64,000 nt of DNA, taken from assembly GCF_048564905.1 (NCBI RefSeq), contig NC_133002.1, positions 26,278,501-26,342,500 of the forward strand. Direction: 5' to 3'. The stretch's first letter is position 1. Every line of letters begins with the position of its first letter. A program made the position numbers and the translations under genes. The notes beneath the pieces were generated by a model. It worked only from the letters and a program-made list of their open reading frames with translations. It made no database searches and had not been told where the DNA came from. Below, in pieces: positions 1 through 13,915 of this stretch. This stretch comes from Vicugna pacos (taxonomy: Eukaryota; Chordata; Mammalia; Artiodactyla; Camelidae).

Positions 1-3000
1 GCTCCAACTCGGCTTTACAGTGAAAACGGCAGGCACTTCAAACCGGCACTAGGAAACAGACTGAGAAACCAGAGTCAGTGTTTCCCTGCAACCCGTTCCC
101 ATTGTGCTGGATGAAAGAACGTCTCTCCACATGCTCAGTTCTGAGAGATAAGTGTGTGTGAAAGCCGTCCTTCACCTAGCTTGAAGGGAACACAAAGTTT
201 CTTTTCAGTTGCAAACACCACTCCATACATATATATGGGGAGGTACAAGCTCCAACTCGGTTTTACCGTGAAAACGGCAGGCACTTCAGACCGGCACTAG
301 GAAACAGACTGAGAAACCAGAGTGAGTGTTTCCCTGCAACCCTTTCCCTTTGTGCTGGATGAACGAACGTCTCTCCACATGCTCAGTTCTGAGAGATATG
401 TGTGTGTGAAAGCCGTCCTTCACCTAGCTTGAAGGGAACACAAAGTTTCTTTTCAGTTGCAAAATCCACTCCATACATATATATGGGTAGGTACAAGCTC
501 CAACTCGGTTTTACAGTGAAAACGGCAGGGACTTCAGACCGGCACTAGGAAACAGACTGAGAAACCAGAGTCAGTGTTTACATGCAACCCGTTCCTTTGT
601 GCTGGATGAACGAACGTCTCTCCACATGCTCAGTTCTGAGAGATAAGTGTGTGTGAAAGCCGTCCTTCACCTAGCTTGAAGGGAACACAAAGTTTCTTTT
701 CAGTTGCCAACTCCACTCCATACATATATATGGGGAGGTACAAGCTCCAACTCGGTTTTACAGTGAAAACGGCAGGCACTTCAAACCGGCACTAGGAAAT
801 ACACTGAGAAACCAGAGTCAGTGTTTCTCCTGCAACCCGTTCCCTTTGTGCTGGATGAACGAACGTCTCTCCACATGCTCAGTTCTGAGAGATAAGTGTG
901 TGTGAAAGCCGTCCTTCACCTAGCTTGAAGGGAACACAAAGATTCTTTTCAATTGGAAACCCCACTCCATACATATATATGGGGTGGTACAAGCTCCAAC
1001 TCGGCTTTACAGTGAAAACGGCAGGCACTTCAAACCGGCACTAGAAAACAGACTGAGAAACCAGAGTAAGGGTTTCTCCTGCAACCCGTTCCCTTTGTGC
1101 TGGATGAACGAACGTCTCTCCACATGCTCAGTTCTGAGAGATAAGTGTGTGTGAAAGCCGTCCTTCACCTAGCTTGAAGGGAACAAAAGGTTTCTTTTCA
1201 GTTGCAAACTCCACTGCATACATATATATGGGGAGGTACAAGCTCCAACTCGGTTTTACAGTGAAAACTGCAGGCACTTCAAACCGGCACTAGGAAACAG
1301 ACTGAGAAACCAGAGTAATGGTTTCTCCTGCAACCCGTTCCCTTTGTGCTGGATGAACGAACGTCTCTCCACATGCTCAGTTCTGAGAGATATGTGTGTG
1401 TGAAAGCCGTCCTTCACCTAGCTTGAAGGGAACACAAAGTTTCTTTTCAGTTGCAAAATCCACTCCATACATATATATGGGGAGGTACAAGCTCCAACTC
1501 GGTTTTACAGTGAAAACGGCAGGCACTTGAAACCGGCACTAGGTAACACACTGAGAAATCAGAGTCAGTGTTTCTCCTGCAAACCGTTCCCTTTGTGCTG
1601 GATGAACGAACGTCTCTCCACATGCTCAGGTCTGAGAGATAAGTGTGTGTGAAAGCCGTCCTTCACCTAGCTTGAAGGGAACACAAAGTTTCTTTTCAGT
1701 TGAAAACTCCACTCCATACATATATATGGGGAGGTACAAGCTCCAACTCGGTTTTACAGTGAAAACGGCAGGCACTTCAAACTGGCACTAGGAAACAGAC
1801 TGAGAAACCAGAGTAAGGGTTTCTCCTGCAACCCGTTCCCTTTGTGCTGGATGAACGAACGTCTCTCCACATGCTCGGTTCTGAGAGATAAGTGTGTGTG
1901 AAAGCCGTCCTTCACCTAGCTTGAAGGGAACACAAAGATTCTTTTCACTTGGAAACCCCACTCCATACATATATATGTGGTGGTACAAGCTCCAACTCGG
2001 CTTTACAGTGAAAACGGCAGGCACTTCAAACCGGCACTAGGAAACAGACTGAGAACCAGAGACAGTGTTTCTCCTGCAACCCGTTCCCTTTGTGCTGGAT
2101 GAACGAACGTCTCTCCACATGCTCAGTTCTGAGAGATAAGTGTGTGTGAAAGCCGTCCTTCACCTAGCTTGAAGGAAACACAAAGTTTCTTTGAAATTGC
2201 CAACTCCACTCCATACATATATGTGGGGAGGTACAAGCTCCAACTCGGCTTTACAGTGAAAACGGCAGGCACTTCAAACCGGCACTAGGAAACAGACTGA
2301 GAAACCAGAGTCAGTGTTTCCCTGCAACCCGTTCCCATTGTGCTGGATGAAAGAACGTCTCTCCACATGCTCAGTTCTGAGAGATAAGTGTGTGTGAAAG
2401 CCGTCCTTCACCTAGCTTGAAGGGAACACAAAGTTTCTTTTCAGTTGCAAACACCACTCCATACATATATATGGGGAGGTACAAGCTCCAACTCGGTTTT
2501 ACCGTGAAAACGGCAGGCACTTCAGACCGGCACTAGGAAACAGACTGAGAAACCAGAGTGAGTCTTTTCCTGCAACCCTTTCCCTTTGTGCTGGATGAAC
2601 GAAAGTCTCTCCACATGCTCAATTCTGAGAGATAAGTGTGTGTGAAAGCCGTCCTTCACCTAGCTTGAAGGGAACACAAAGTTTCTTTTTAGTTGCAAAA
2701 TCCACTCCATACATATATATGGGGAGGTACAAGTTCCAACTCGGTTTTACAGTGAAAACGGCAGGGACTTCAGACAGGCACTAGGAAACAGACTGAGAAA
2801 CCAGAGTCAGTGTTTACATGCAACCCATTCCCTTTGTGCTGGATGAACGAACGTCTCTCCACATGCTCAGTTCTGAGAGATAAGTGTGTGTGAAAGCCGT
2901 CCTTCACCTAGCTTGAAGGGAACACAATGTTTCTTTTCAGTTGCAAAATCCACTCCATACATATATATGGGGAGGTACAAGCTCCAACTCGGTTTTACAG

Positions 3001-3240
3001 TGAAAACGGCAGGCACTTCAAACCGGCACAAGGAAATACACTGAGAAACCAGAGTCAGTGTTTCTCCTGCAACCCGTTCCCTTTGTGCTGGATGAACGAA
3101 CGTCTCTCCACATGCTCAGTTCTGAGAGATAAGTGTGTGTGAAAGCCGTCCTTCACCTAGCTTGAAGGGAACACAAAGATTCTTTTCACTTGGAAACCCC
3201 AATCCATACATATATATGGGGTGGTACAAGCTCCAACTCG
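1..3240 (+). repeat. 9-monomer periodicity (2,236 bp) at the left edge of the array
   Basis: Four consecutive monomers beginning at 1, 249, 497 and 744 carry private variants that reappear in the same order from 2,237. Examples are CCCATTGTGCTGGATGAAAG, TTTTACCGTGAAAACGG, GTTTACATGCAACCC and AAATACACTGAG. The match fades after about 1.0 kb. This is an older or eroded higher-order unit. How far it extends to the left cannot be seen. Confidence 0.8.
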
Positions 3241-6204
3241 GCTTTACAGTGAAAACGGCAGGCACTTCAAACCGGCACTAGGAAACAGACTGAGAAACAA
3301 GAGTCAGTGTTTCTCCTGCAACCCGTTCCCTTTGTGCTGGATGAACGATCGTCTCTCCACATGCTCAGTTCTGAGAGATAAGTGTGTGTGAAAGCCGTCC
3401 TTCAACTAGCTTGAAGGTAACACAAAGTTTCTTTTCAATTGCCAACTCCACTCCATACATATATATGGGGAGGTACAAGCTCCAACTCGGTTTTACAGTG
3501 AAAACGGCAGGCACTTCAAACCGGCACTAGGAAACAGACTGAGAAACCAGAGTCATTGATTCTCCTGCAATCCGCTCCATTTGTGCTGGATGAACGAACG
3601 TCTCTCCACATGCTCAGTTCTGAGAGATAAGTGTGTGTGAAAGCCGTCCTTCACCTAGCTTGAAGGGAATACAAAGTTTCTTTTCAGTTGCAAACTCCAC
3701 TCCATACATATATATGGGGATGTACAAGCTCCAACTCGGTTTTACAGTGAAAACGGCAGGCACTTCAAACCGGCACTAGGAAACAGACTGAGAAACCAGA
3801 GTAAGGGTTTCTCCTGCAACCCGTTCCCTTTGTGCTGGATGAACGAACGTCTCTCCACATGCTCAGTTCTGAGAGATAAGTGTGTGTGAAAGCCGTCCTT
3901 CACCTAGCTTGAAGGGAACACAAAGTTTCTTTTCAGTTGCAAACACCACTCCATACATATATATGGGGAGGTACAAGCTCCAACACGGCTTTACAGTGAA
4001 AACGGCAGGCACTTCAAACCGGCACTAGGAAACAGACTGAGAAAACATAGTAACGGTTTCTCCTGCAACCCGTTCCCTTTGTGCTGGATGAACGAACGTC
4101 TCTCCACATGCTCAGTTCTGAGAGATAAGTGTGTGTGAAAGCCGTCCTTCACCTAGCTTGAAGGGAACACAAAGTTTCTTTTCAGTTGCAAACTCCACTT
4201 CGTACATATATATGGGGAGGTACAAGCTCCAACTCGGTTTTACAGTGAAAACGGCAGGCACTTCAAAGCGGCACTAGGAAACAGAGTGAGAAACCATAGT
4301 AAGGGTTTCTCCTGCAACTCGTTCCCTTTGTGCTGGATGAACGAACTTCTCTCCACATGGTCAGTTCTGAGAGATAATTGTGTGTGAATGTCGTCCTTCA
4401 CCTAGTTTGAAGGGAACACAAAGTATCTATTAAGTTACAAACTCCACTCCATACAAATATATGAGTAAGTACAACCTCCAACTCGGTTTTACAGTGATAA
4501 CGGCAGGCACTTCAAACCGGCACTAGGAAACAGACTGAGAAACCAGAGTAAGGGTTTCTCCTGCAACCCGTTCCCTTTGTGCTGGATGAACGAACTTCTC
4601 TCCACATGCTCAGTTCTGTGAGATAATTGTGTGTGAATGCCGTCCTTCAACTAGCTTGAACGGAACACAAAATTTCTTTTCAGTTACCAACTCCACTGCA
4701 TAAATATATATAGGGAGGTACAAGCTCCAACTCGGATTTACAGTGAAAACTGCAGGCACTTCAAACCGGCACTAGGAAACAGACTGAGAAACCAAAGTAA
4801 GGGTTTCTCCTGCAACCCGTTCCCTTTGTGCTGGATGAAAGAACGTCTCTCCACATGCTAAGATCTGAGAGATAAGTGTGTGTGAAAGCCGTCCTTCACC
4901 TAGCTTGAAGGGAACACAAAGTTTCTTTTCAGTTGCAAAATCCACTCCATACATATATATGGGGAGGTACAAGCTCCAACTCGGGTTTAAAGTTAAAACG
5001 GCAGGCACTTCAAACCGGCAATAGGAAACAGACTGAGAAACCAGAGTAAGGGTTTCTCCTGCAACCCGTTCCCTTTGTGCTGGATGAACGAACGTCTCTC
5101 CACATGCTCAGTTCTGAGAGATAAGTGTGTGTGAAAGCCGTATTTCAACTAGCTTGAAGGGAACACAAGGTTTCTTTTCAATTGCAAACACCACTGCATA
5201 CATATATATGGGAAAGTACAAGCTCCAACTCGGATTTACAGTGAAAACTGCAGGCACTTCAAACCGGCACTAGGAAACAGACTGAGAAACCAGAGTAAGG
5301 GTTTCTCCTGCAACACGATCCCTTTGTGTTGGATGAACGAACGTCTCTCCACATGCTCAGTTCTGAGAGATAAGTGTGTGTGAAAGCCGTATTTCAACTA
5401 TCTTGAAGGGAACACAAGGTTTCTTTTCAGTTGCAAACACCACTGCATACATATATATGGGAAAGTACAAGCTCCAACTCGGATTTACAGTGAAAACTGC
5501 AGGCACTTCAAACCGGCACTAGGAAACAGACTGAGAAACCAGAGTAAGGGTTTCTCCTGCAAACCGTTCCCTTTGTGCTGGATGAACGAACGTCTCTCCA
5601 CATGCTCAGTTCTGAGAGATAAGTGTGTGTGAATTCGTCCTTCACCTAGCTTGAAGGAAACACAAAGTTTCTTTTCAGTTGAAAACTCCACTCCATACAT
5701 ATATATGGGGAGGTAGAATCTCCAACTCGGTTTTACAGTGAAAACGGCAGGCACTTCAAACCGGCACTAGGAAACATACTGAGAAACCAGAGTAAGGGTT
5801 TCTCCTGCAACCCGTTCCGTTTGTGCTGGATGAACGAACGTCTCTCCACATGCTCAGTTATGAGAGATATGTGTGTGTGAAAGCCGTCCTTCACCTAGCT
5901 TGAAGGGAACACAAATTTTCTTTTCAGTTGCAAACTCCACTCCATACAAATATATAGGGAGGTACAAGCTTCAACTCGGTTTTACAGTGAAAACGGCAGG
6001 CACTTGAAACCGGCACTAGGTAACACACTGAGAAATCAGAGTCAGTGTTTCTCCTGCAAACCGTTCCCTTTGTGCTGGATGAACGAACGTCTCTCCACAT
6101 GCTCAGTTCTGAGAGATAAGTGTGTTTGAAAGCCGTCCTTCACCTAGCTTGAAGGGAACACAAAGTTTCTTTTCAGTTGAAAACTCCACTCCATACATAT
6201 ATAT

Positions 6205-9200
6205 GGGGAGGTACAAGCTCCAACTCGGATTTACAGTGAAAACTGCAGGCATTTCAAACCGGCACTAGGAAACAGACTGAGAAACCAGAGTCAGTGTTTC
6301 TCCTACAACCGTTCCTTTTGTGCTGGTTGAACGAACGTCTCTCCACATGTTAAGTTCTGAGAGATAAGTGTGTGTGAAAGCCGTCCTTCACCTAGCTTGA
6401 AGGGAACACAAAGTTTCTTTTCAATTGCCAACTCCACTCCATACATATATATGGGGAGGTTCAAGCTCCAACTCGGTTTTACAGTGAAAACGGCAGGCAC
6501 TTCAAACCGGCACAAGGAAACAGACTGAGAAACCAGAGTCAGTGTTTCTCCTGCAACCCGTTCCCTTTGTGCTGGATGAACGAACGTCTCTCCACATGCT
6601 CAGTTCTGAGAGATAAGTGTGTGTGAAAACCGTCCTTCAACTTTCTTGAAAGGAACACAAAGTTTCTTTTCAGTTGCCAACTCCACTCCATAAATATATA
6701 TGGGGAGGTACAAGCTCCAACTCGGTTTTACAGTGAAAACGGCAGGCACTTCAAACCGGCACTCGGAAACAGACTGAGAAACCAGAGTCTGTGTTTTTTC
6801 TGCAAACCGCTCACTTTGTGATGGATGAACGAAGGTCTCTCCACATGCTCAGTTCTGAGAGATAAGTGTGTGTGAAAGTCGTCCTTCACCTAGCTTGAAG
6901 GGAACACAAAGTTTCTTTTCAGTTGCCAACTCCACTCCATACATATGTATGGGAAGGTTCAAGCTCAACTCAGTTTTACCGTGAAAAAGGCAGGCACTTC
7001 AAACCGGCACTAGGAAACAGACTGAGAAACCAGAGTCAGTGTTTATCCTGCAACCCGTTCCCTTTGTGCTGGATGAACGAACGTCTCTCCACATGCTCAG
7101 TTCTGAGAGATAAGTGTGTGTGAAAGCCGTCCTTCACCTAGCTTGAAGGGTACACAAAGTTTCTTTTCAGTTGCAAACTCCACTCCATACATATATATGG
7201 GGAGGTACAAGCTCCAACTCGGTTTTACAGTGAATAGGGCAGGCACTTCAAAACGGCACTAGGAAACAAACTGAGAAACCAGAGTCAGCGTTTCTCCTGC
7301 AACCCGTTCCCTTTGTGCTGGATGAACGAACGTCTCTGCACATGCTCAGTTCTGAGAGATAAGTGTGTGTGAAAGCCGCACTTAACCTAGCTTGAAGGGA
7401 ACACAAAGTTTCTTTTCAGTTGAAAACTCCACTCCATACATATATATGGGGGGTTACAAGCTCCAACTCGGTTTTACAGTGAAAACGGCAGGCACTTCAA
7501 ACCGGCACTAGGAAATACACTGAGAAACCAGAGTCAGTGTTTCTCCTGCAACCCGTTCCCTTTGTGCTGGATGAACGAACGTCTCTCCACATGCTCAATT
7601 CTGAGAGATAAGTGTGTGTGAAAGCCGTCCTTCACCTAGCTTGAAGGGAACACAAAGTTTCTTTTCAGTTGCAAACCCCATTCCATACATATATATGGGG
7701 AATTACAATCTCCAACTCGGCTTTACAGTGAAAACGGCAGACACTTCAAACCGGCACTAGGAAACAGACTGAGACACCATAGTAAGGGTTTCTCCTGCAA
7801 ACCGTTCCCTTTGTGCTGGATGAAAGAACGTCTCTCCACATGCTCTGTTCTGAGAGATAAGTGTGTGTGAAAGCCGTCCTTCACCTAGCTTGAAGGTAAC
7901 ACAAAGTTTCTTTTCAATGGCCAACTCCACTCCATACATATATATTAGGAGGTACAAGCTCCAACTCGGTTTTACAGTGAAAACGGCAGGCACTTCAAAC
8001 CGGCACTAGGAAACAGTCTGAGAAACCAGAGTCAGTGATTCCCCTGCAAACCGTTCCCTTTGTGCTGGATGAACGAACGTCTCTCCACATGCTCAGTTCT
8101 GAGAGATAAGTGTGTGTGAAAGCCGTCCTTCACCTAGCTTGAAGGGAACACAAAGTTTGTTTTCAGTTGCCAACTCCACTCTATACATATATATGGGGAG
8201 GTACAATCTCCAACTCGGTTTTACAGTGAAAACGGCAGGCACTTCAAACCGGCACTAAGAAACAGACTGAGAAACCAGAGTAAGGGTTTCTCCTGCAACC
8301 CGTTCCCTTTGTGCTGGATGAACGAACTTCTCTCCAAATGCTCAGTTCTGAGAGATAAGTGTGTGTGTGAAAGCCGTCCTTCACCTAGCTTGAAGGGAAC
8401 ACAAATTTCTTTTAAGTTGCAAACACCACTCCATACATATATATGGGGAGGTACAAGCTCCAACTCGGTTTTACAGTGAAAACGGCAGGCACTTCAAACC
8501 GGCACTAGGAAACAGACTGAGACCCAGAGTAAGGGTTTCTCCTGCAAACAGTTCCCTTTGTGCTGGATGAATGATCGTCTCTCCACATGCTCAGTTCTGA
8601 GAGATAAGTGTGTGTGAAAGCCGTCCTTCACCTAGCTTGAAGGGAACACAAAGTTTCTTTTCAGTTGCAAACTCCACTCCATACATATATATGGGGAGGT
8701 ACAAGCTCCAACTCGCTTTTACAGTGAAAACGGCAGGCACTTCAAACCGGCACAAGGAAACAGACTGAAAACCAGAGTAAGGGTTTCTCCTGCAACCCGT
8801 TCCCTTTGTGCTGGATGAACGAACGTCTCTCCACATGCTCAGTTCTGAGAGATAAGTGTGTGTGAAAGCCGTCCTTCACCTAGCTTGAAGGGAACACAAA
8901 GTTTCTTTTCAATTGCTAACCCCACTCCATACATATATATGGGGAGGTACAAGCTCCAACTCGGTTTTACAGTGAAAACGGCAGGCACTTCAAACCGGCA
9001 CTAGGAAACAGACTGAGAAACCAGAGTCATTGATTCTCCTGCAATCCGTTCCCTTTGTGCTGGATGAACGAACGTCTCTCCACATGCTCAGTTCTGAGAG
9101 ATAAGTGTGTGTGAAAGCCGTCCTTCACCTAGCTTGAAGGGAACACAAAGTTTCTTTTCAGTTGCAAACTCCACTCCATACATATATATGGGAGGTACAA

Positions 9201-9935
9201 GCTCAAACTCGGTTTTACAGTGAAAACGGCAGGCACTTCAAACCGGCACTAGGAAACAGACTGAGAAACCAGAGTAAGGGATTCTCCTGCAACCCGTTCC
9301 CTTTGTGCTGGATAAACGAACTTCTCTCCACATGCTCAGTTCTGAGAGATTAGTGTGTGTGAATGCCGTCCTTCACCTAGCTTGAAGGGAACACAAAGTA
9401 TCTTTTAAGTTGCAAACTCGACTCCATACATATATATGAGGAGGTACAAGCTCCAACTCGGTTTTACAGTGAAAACGGCAGGCACTTCAAACCGGCACTA
9501 GGAATCAGACTGAGAAACCAGAGTAAGGGTTTCTCCTGCAACCCGTTCCCTTTGTGCTGGATGAACGAAAGTCTCTCCACATGCTCAGTTCTGAGAGATA
9601 AGTGTGTGTGAAAGCCGTCCTTCACCTAGCTTGAAGGGAACACAAACTTTCTTTTCAGTTGCAAACTCCAGTCCATTCATATATATGGGGAGGTACAAGC
9701 TCCAACTCGGTTTTACAGTTAAATCGGCAGGCACTTGAAACCGGCACTAGGAAACAGACTGAGAAACCAGAGTCAGTGTTTCTCCTACAACCCGTTCCCT
9801 TTGGGCTGGATGAACGAACGTCTCTCCACATGCTCAGTTCTGAGAGATAATTGTGTGTGAATGCCGTCCTTCACCTAGCTTGAACGGAACACAAAATTTC
9901 TTTTCAGTTACCAACTTCACTGCATAAATATATAT
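6205..9935 (+). repeat. 16-mer higher-order repeat, copy A (15 monomers, 3,731 bp)
   Basis: First of three near-identical units. It matches copy B at an offset of 3,731 bp on its left side and 3,980 bp from about 6,740 onward, because it lacks one 249-bp monomer that B and C carry. Private variants shared with B and C include CATATGTATGGGAAGG, GTGAATAGGGCAGG, the TATATATTAGGAGG spacer and GTGTGTGTGAAAGCC. Only a few single-base differences from B were seen by eye, for example at 6,871 and near 9,018. Confidence 0.93.
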
Positions 9936-12900
9936 AGGGAGGTACAAGCTCCAACTCGGATTTACAGTGAAAACTGCAGGCATTTCAAACCGGCACTAGG
10001 AAACAGACTGAGAAACCAGAGTCAGTGTTTCTCCTACAACCGTTCCTTTTGTGCTGGTTGAACGAACGTCTCTCCACATGTTAAGTTCTGAGAGATAAGT
10101 GTGTGTGAAAGCCGTCCTTCACCTAGCTTGAAGGGAACACAAAGTTTCTTTTCAATTGCCAACTCCACTCCATACATATATATGGGGAGGTTCAAGCTCC
10201 AACTCGGTTTTACAGTGAAAACGGCAGGCACTTCAAACCGGCACAAGGAAACAGACTGAGAAACCAGAGTCAGTGTTTCTCCTGCAACCCGTTCCCTTTG
10301 TGCTGGATGAACGAACGTCTCTCCACATGCTCAGTTCTGAGAGATAAGTGTGTGTGAAAACCGTCCTTCAACTTTCTTGAAAGGAACACAAAGTTTCTTT
10401 TCAGTTGCCAACTCCACTCCATAAATATATATGGGGAGGTACAAGCTCCAACTCGGTTTTACAGTGAAAACGGCAGGCACTTCAAACCGGCACTAGGAAA
10501 CAGACTGAGAAACCAGAGTCAGTGTTTCTCCTGCATCCCGTTCCCTATGTGCTGGATGAACGAACGTCTCTCCACATGCTCAGTTCTGAGAGATAAGTGT
10601 GTGTGAAAGCCGTCCTTCACCTAGCTTGAAGGGAACACAAAGTTTCTTTTCAGTTGCAAACTCCACTCCATACATATATATGGGGAGGTACAAGCTCCAA
10701 TTCGGTTTTATAGTGAAAACGGCAGGCACATCAAACCGGCACTCGGAAACAGACTGAGAAACCAGAGTCTGTGTTTTTTCTGCAAACCGCTCACTTTGTG
10801 ATGGATGAACGAAGGTCTCTCCACATGCTCAGTTCTGAGAGATAAGTGTGTGTGAAAGCCGTCCTTCACCTAGCTTGAAGGGAACACAAAGTTTCTTTTC
10901 AGTTGCCAACTCCACTCCATACATATGTATGGGAAGGTTCAAGCTCAACTCAGTTTTACCGTGAAAAAGGCAGGCACTTCAAACCGGCACTAGGAAACAG
11001 ACTGAGAAACCAGAGTCAGTGTTTATCCTGCAACCCGTTCCCTTTGTGCTGGATGAACGAACGTCTCTCCACATGCTCAGTTCTGAGAGATAAGTGTGTG
11101 TGAAAGCCGTCCTTCACCTAGCTTGAAGGGTACACAAAGTTTCTTTTCAGTTGCAAACTCCACTCCATACATATATATGGGGAGGTACAAGCTCCAACTC
11201 GGTTTTACAGTGAATAGGGCAGGCACTTCAAAACGGCACTAGGAAACAAACTGAGAAACCAGAGTCAGCGTTTCTCCTGCAACCCGTTCCCTTTGTGCTG
11301 GATGAACGAACGTCTCTGCACATGCTCAGTTCTGAGAGATAAGTGTGTGTGAAAGCCGCACTTAACCTAGCTTGAAGGGAACACAAAGTTTCTTTTCAGT
11401 TGAAAACTCCACTCCATACATATATATGGGGGGTTACAAGCTCCAACTCGGTTTTACAGTGAAAACGGCAGGCACTTCAAACCGGCACTAGGAAATACAC
11501 TGAGAAACCAGAGTCAGTGTTTCTCCTGCAACCCGTTCCCTTTGTGCTGGATGAACGAACGTCTCTCCACATGCTCAATTCTGAGAGATAAGTGTGTGTG
11601 AAAGCCGTCCTTCACCTAGCTTGAAGGGAACACAAAGTTTCTTTTCAGTTGCAAACCCCATTCCATACATATATATGGGGAATTACAATCTCCAACTCGG
11701 CTTTACAGTGAAAACGGCAGACACTTCAAACCGGCACTAGGAAACAGACTGAGACACCATAGTAAGGGTTTCTCCTGCAAACCGTTCCCTTTGTGCTGGA
11801 TGAAAGAACGTCTCTCCACATGCTCTGTTCTGAGAGATAAGTGTGTGTGAAAGCCGTCCTTCACCTAGCTTGAAGGTAACACAAAGTTTCTTTTCAATGG
11901 CCAACTCCACTCCATACATATATATTAGGAGGTACAAGCTCCAACTCGGTTTTACAGTGAAAACGGCAGGCACTTCAAACCGGCACTAGGAAACAGTCTG
12001 AGAAACCAGAGTCAGTGATTCCCCTGCAAACCGTTCCCTTTGTGCTGGATGAACGAACGTCTCTCCACATGCTCAGTTCTGAGAGATAAGTGTGTGTGAA
12101 AGCCGTCCTTCACCTAGCTTGAAGGGAACACAAAGTTTGTTTTCAGTTGCCAACTCCACTCTATACATATATATGGGGAGGTACAATCTCCAACTCGGTT
12201 TTACAGTGAAAACGGCAGGCACTTCAAACCGGCACTAAGAAACAGACTGAGAAACCAGAGTAAGGGTTTCTCCTGCAACCCGTTCCCTTTGTGCTGGATG
12301 AACGAACTTCTCTCCAAATGCTCAGTTCTGAGAGATAAGTGTGTGTGTGAAAGCCGTCCTTCACCTAGCTTGAAGGGAACACAAATTTCTTTTAAGTTGC
12401 AAACACCACTCCATACATATATATGGGGAGGTACAAGCTCCAACTCGGTTTTACAGTGAAAACGGCAGGCACTTCAAACCGGCACTAGGAAACAGACTGA
12501 GACCCAGAGTAAGGGTTTCTCCTGCAAACAGTTCCCTTTGTGCTGGATGAATGATCGTCTCTCCACATGCTCAGTTCTGAGAGATAAGTGTGTGTGAAAG
12601 CCGTCCTTCACCTAGCTTGAAGGGAACACAAAGTTTCTTTTCAGTTGCAAACTCCACTCCATACATATATATGGGGAGGTACAAGCTCCAACTCGCTTTT
12701 ACAGTGAAAACGGCAGGCACTTCAAACCGGCACAAGGAAACAGACTGAAAACCAGAGTAAGGGTTTCTCCTGCAACCCGTTCCCTTTGTGCTGGATGAAC
12801 GAACGTCTCTCCACATGCTCAGTTCTGAGAGATAAGTGTGTGTGAAAGCCGTCCTTCACCTAGCTTGAAGGGAACACAAAGTTTCTTTTCAATTGCTAAC

Positions 12901-13915
12901 CCCACTCCATACATATATATGGGGAGGTACAAGCTCCAACTCGGTTTTACAGTGAAAACGGCAGGCACTTCAAACCGGCACTAGGAAACAGACTGAGAAA
13001 CCAGAGTCATTGATTCTCGTGCAATCCGTTCCCTTTGTGCTGGATGAACGAACGTCTCTCCACATGCTCAGTTCTGAGAGATAAGTGTGTGTGAAAGCCG
13101 TCCTTCACCTAGCTTGAAGGGAACACAAAGTTTCTTTTCAGTTGCAAACTCCACTCCATACATATATATGGGAGGTACAAGCTCAAACTCGGTTTTACAG
13201 TGAAAACGGCAGGCACTTCAAACCGGCACTAGGAAACAGACTGAGAAACCAGAGTAAGGGATTCTCCTGCAACCCGTTCCCTTTGTGCTGGATAAACGAA
13301 CTTCTCTCCACATGCTCAGTTCTGAGAGATTAGTGTGTGTGAATGCCGTCCTTCACCTAGCTTGAAGGGAACACAAAGTATCTTTTAAGTTGCAAACTCG
13401 ACTCCATACATATATATGAGGAGGTACAAGCTCCAACTCGGTTTTACAGTGAAAACGGCAGGCACTTCAAACCGGCACTAGGAATCAGACTGAGAAACCA
13501 GAGTAAGGGTTTCTCCTGCAACCCGTTCCCTTTGTGCTGGATGAACGAAAGTCTCTCCACATGCTCAGTTCTGAGAGATAAGTGTGTGTGAAAGCCGTCC
13601 TTCACCTAGCTTGAAGGGAACACAAACTTTCTTTTCAGTTGCAAACTCCAGTCCATTCATATATATGGGGAGGTACAAGCTCCAACTCGGTTTTACAGTT
13701 AAATCGGCAGGCACTTGAAACCGGCACTAGGAAACAGACTGAGAAACCAGAGTCAGTGTTTCTCCTACAACCCGTTCCCTTTGGGCTGGATGAACGAACG
13801 TCTCTCCACATGCTCAGTTCTGAGAGATAATTGTGTGTGAATGCCGTCCTTCACCTAGCTTGAACGGAACACAAAATTTCTTTTCAGTTACCAACTTCAC
13901 TGCATAAATATATAT
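9936..13915 (+). repeat. 16-mer higher-order repeat, copy B (3,980 bp)
   Basis: Complete unit of 16 monomers (mean 248.75 bp). The private-variant blocks recur exactly 3,980 bp later in copy C, for example the GTGAATAGGGCAGG monomer at about 11,210 and again at about 15,190. The monomer absent from copy A lies at about 10,470-10,720 and carries GCATCCCGTTCCCTATG and TTATAGTGAAAACGG. Confidence 0.95.
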
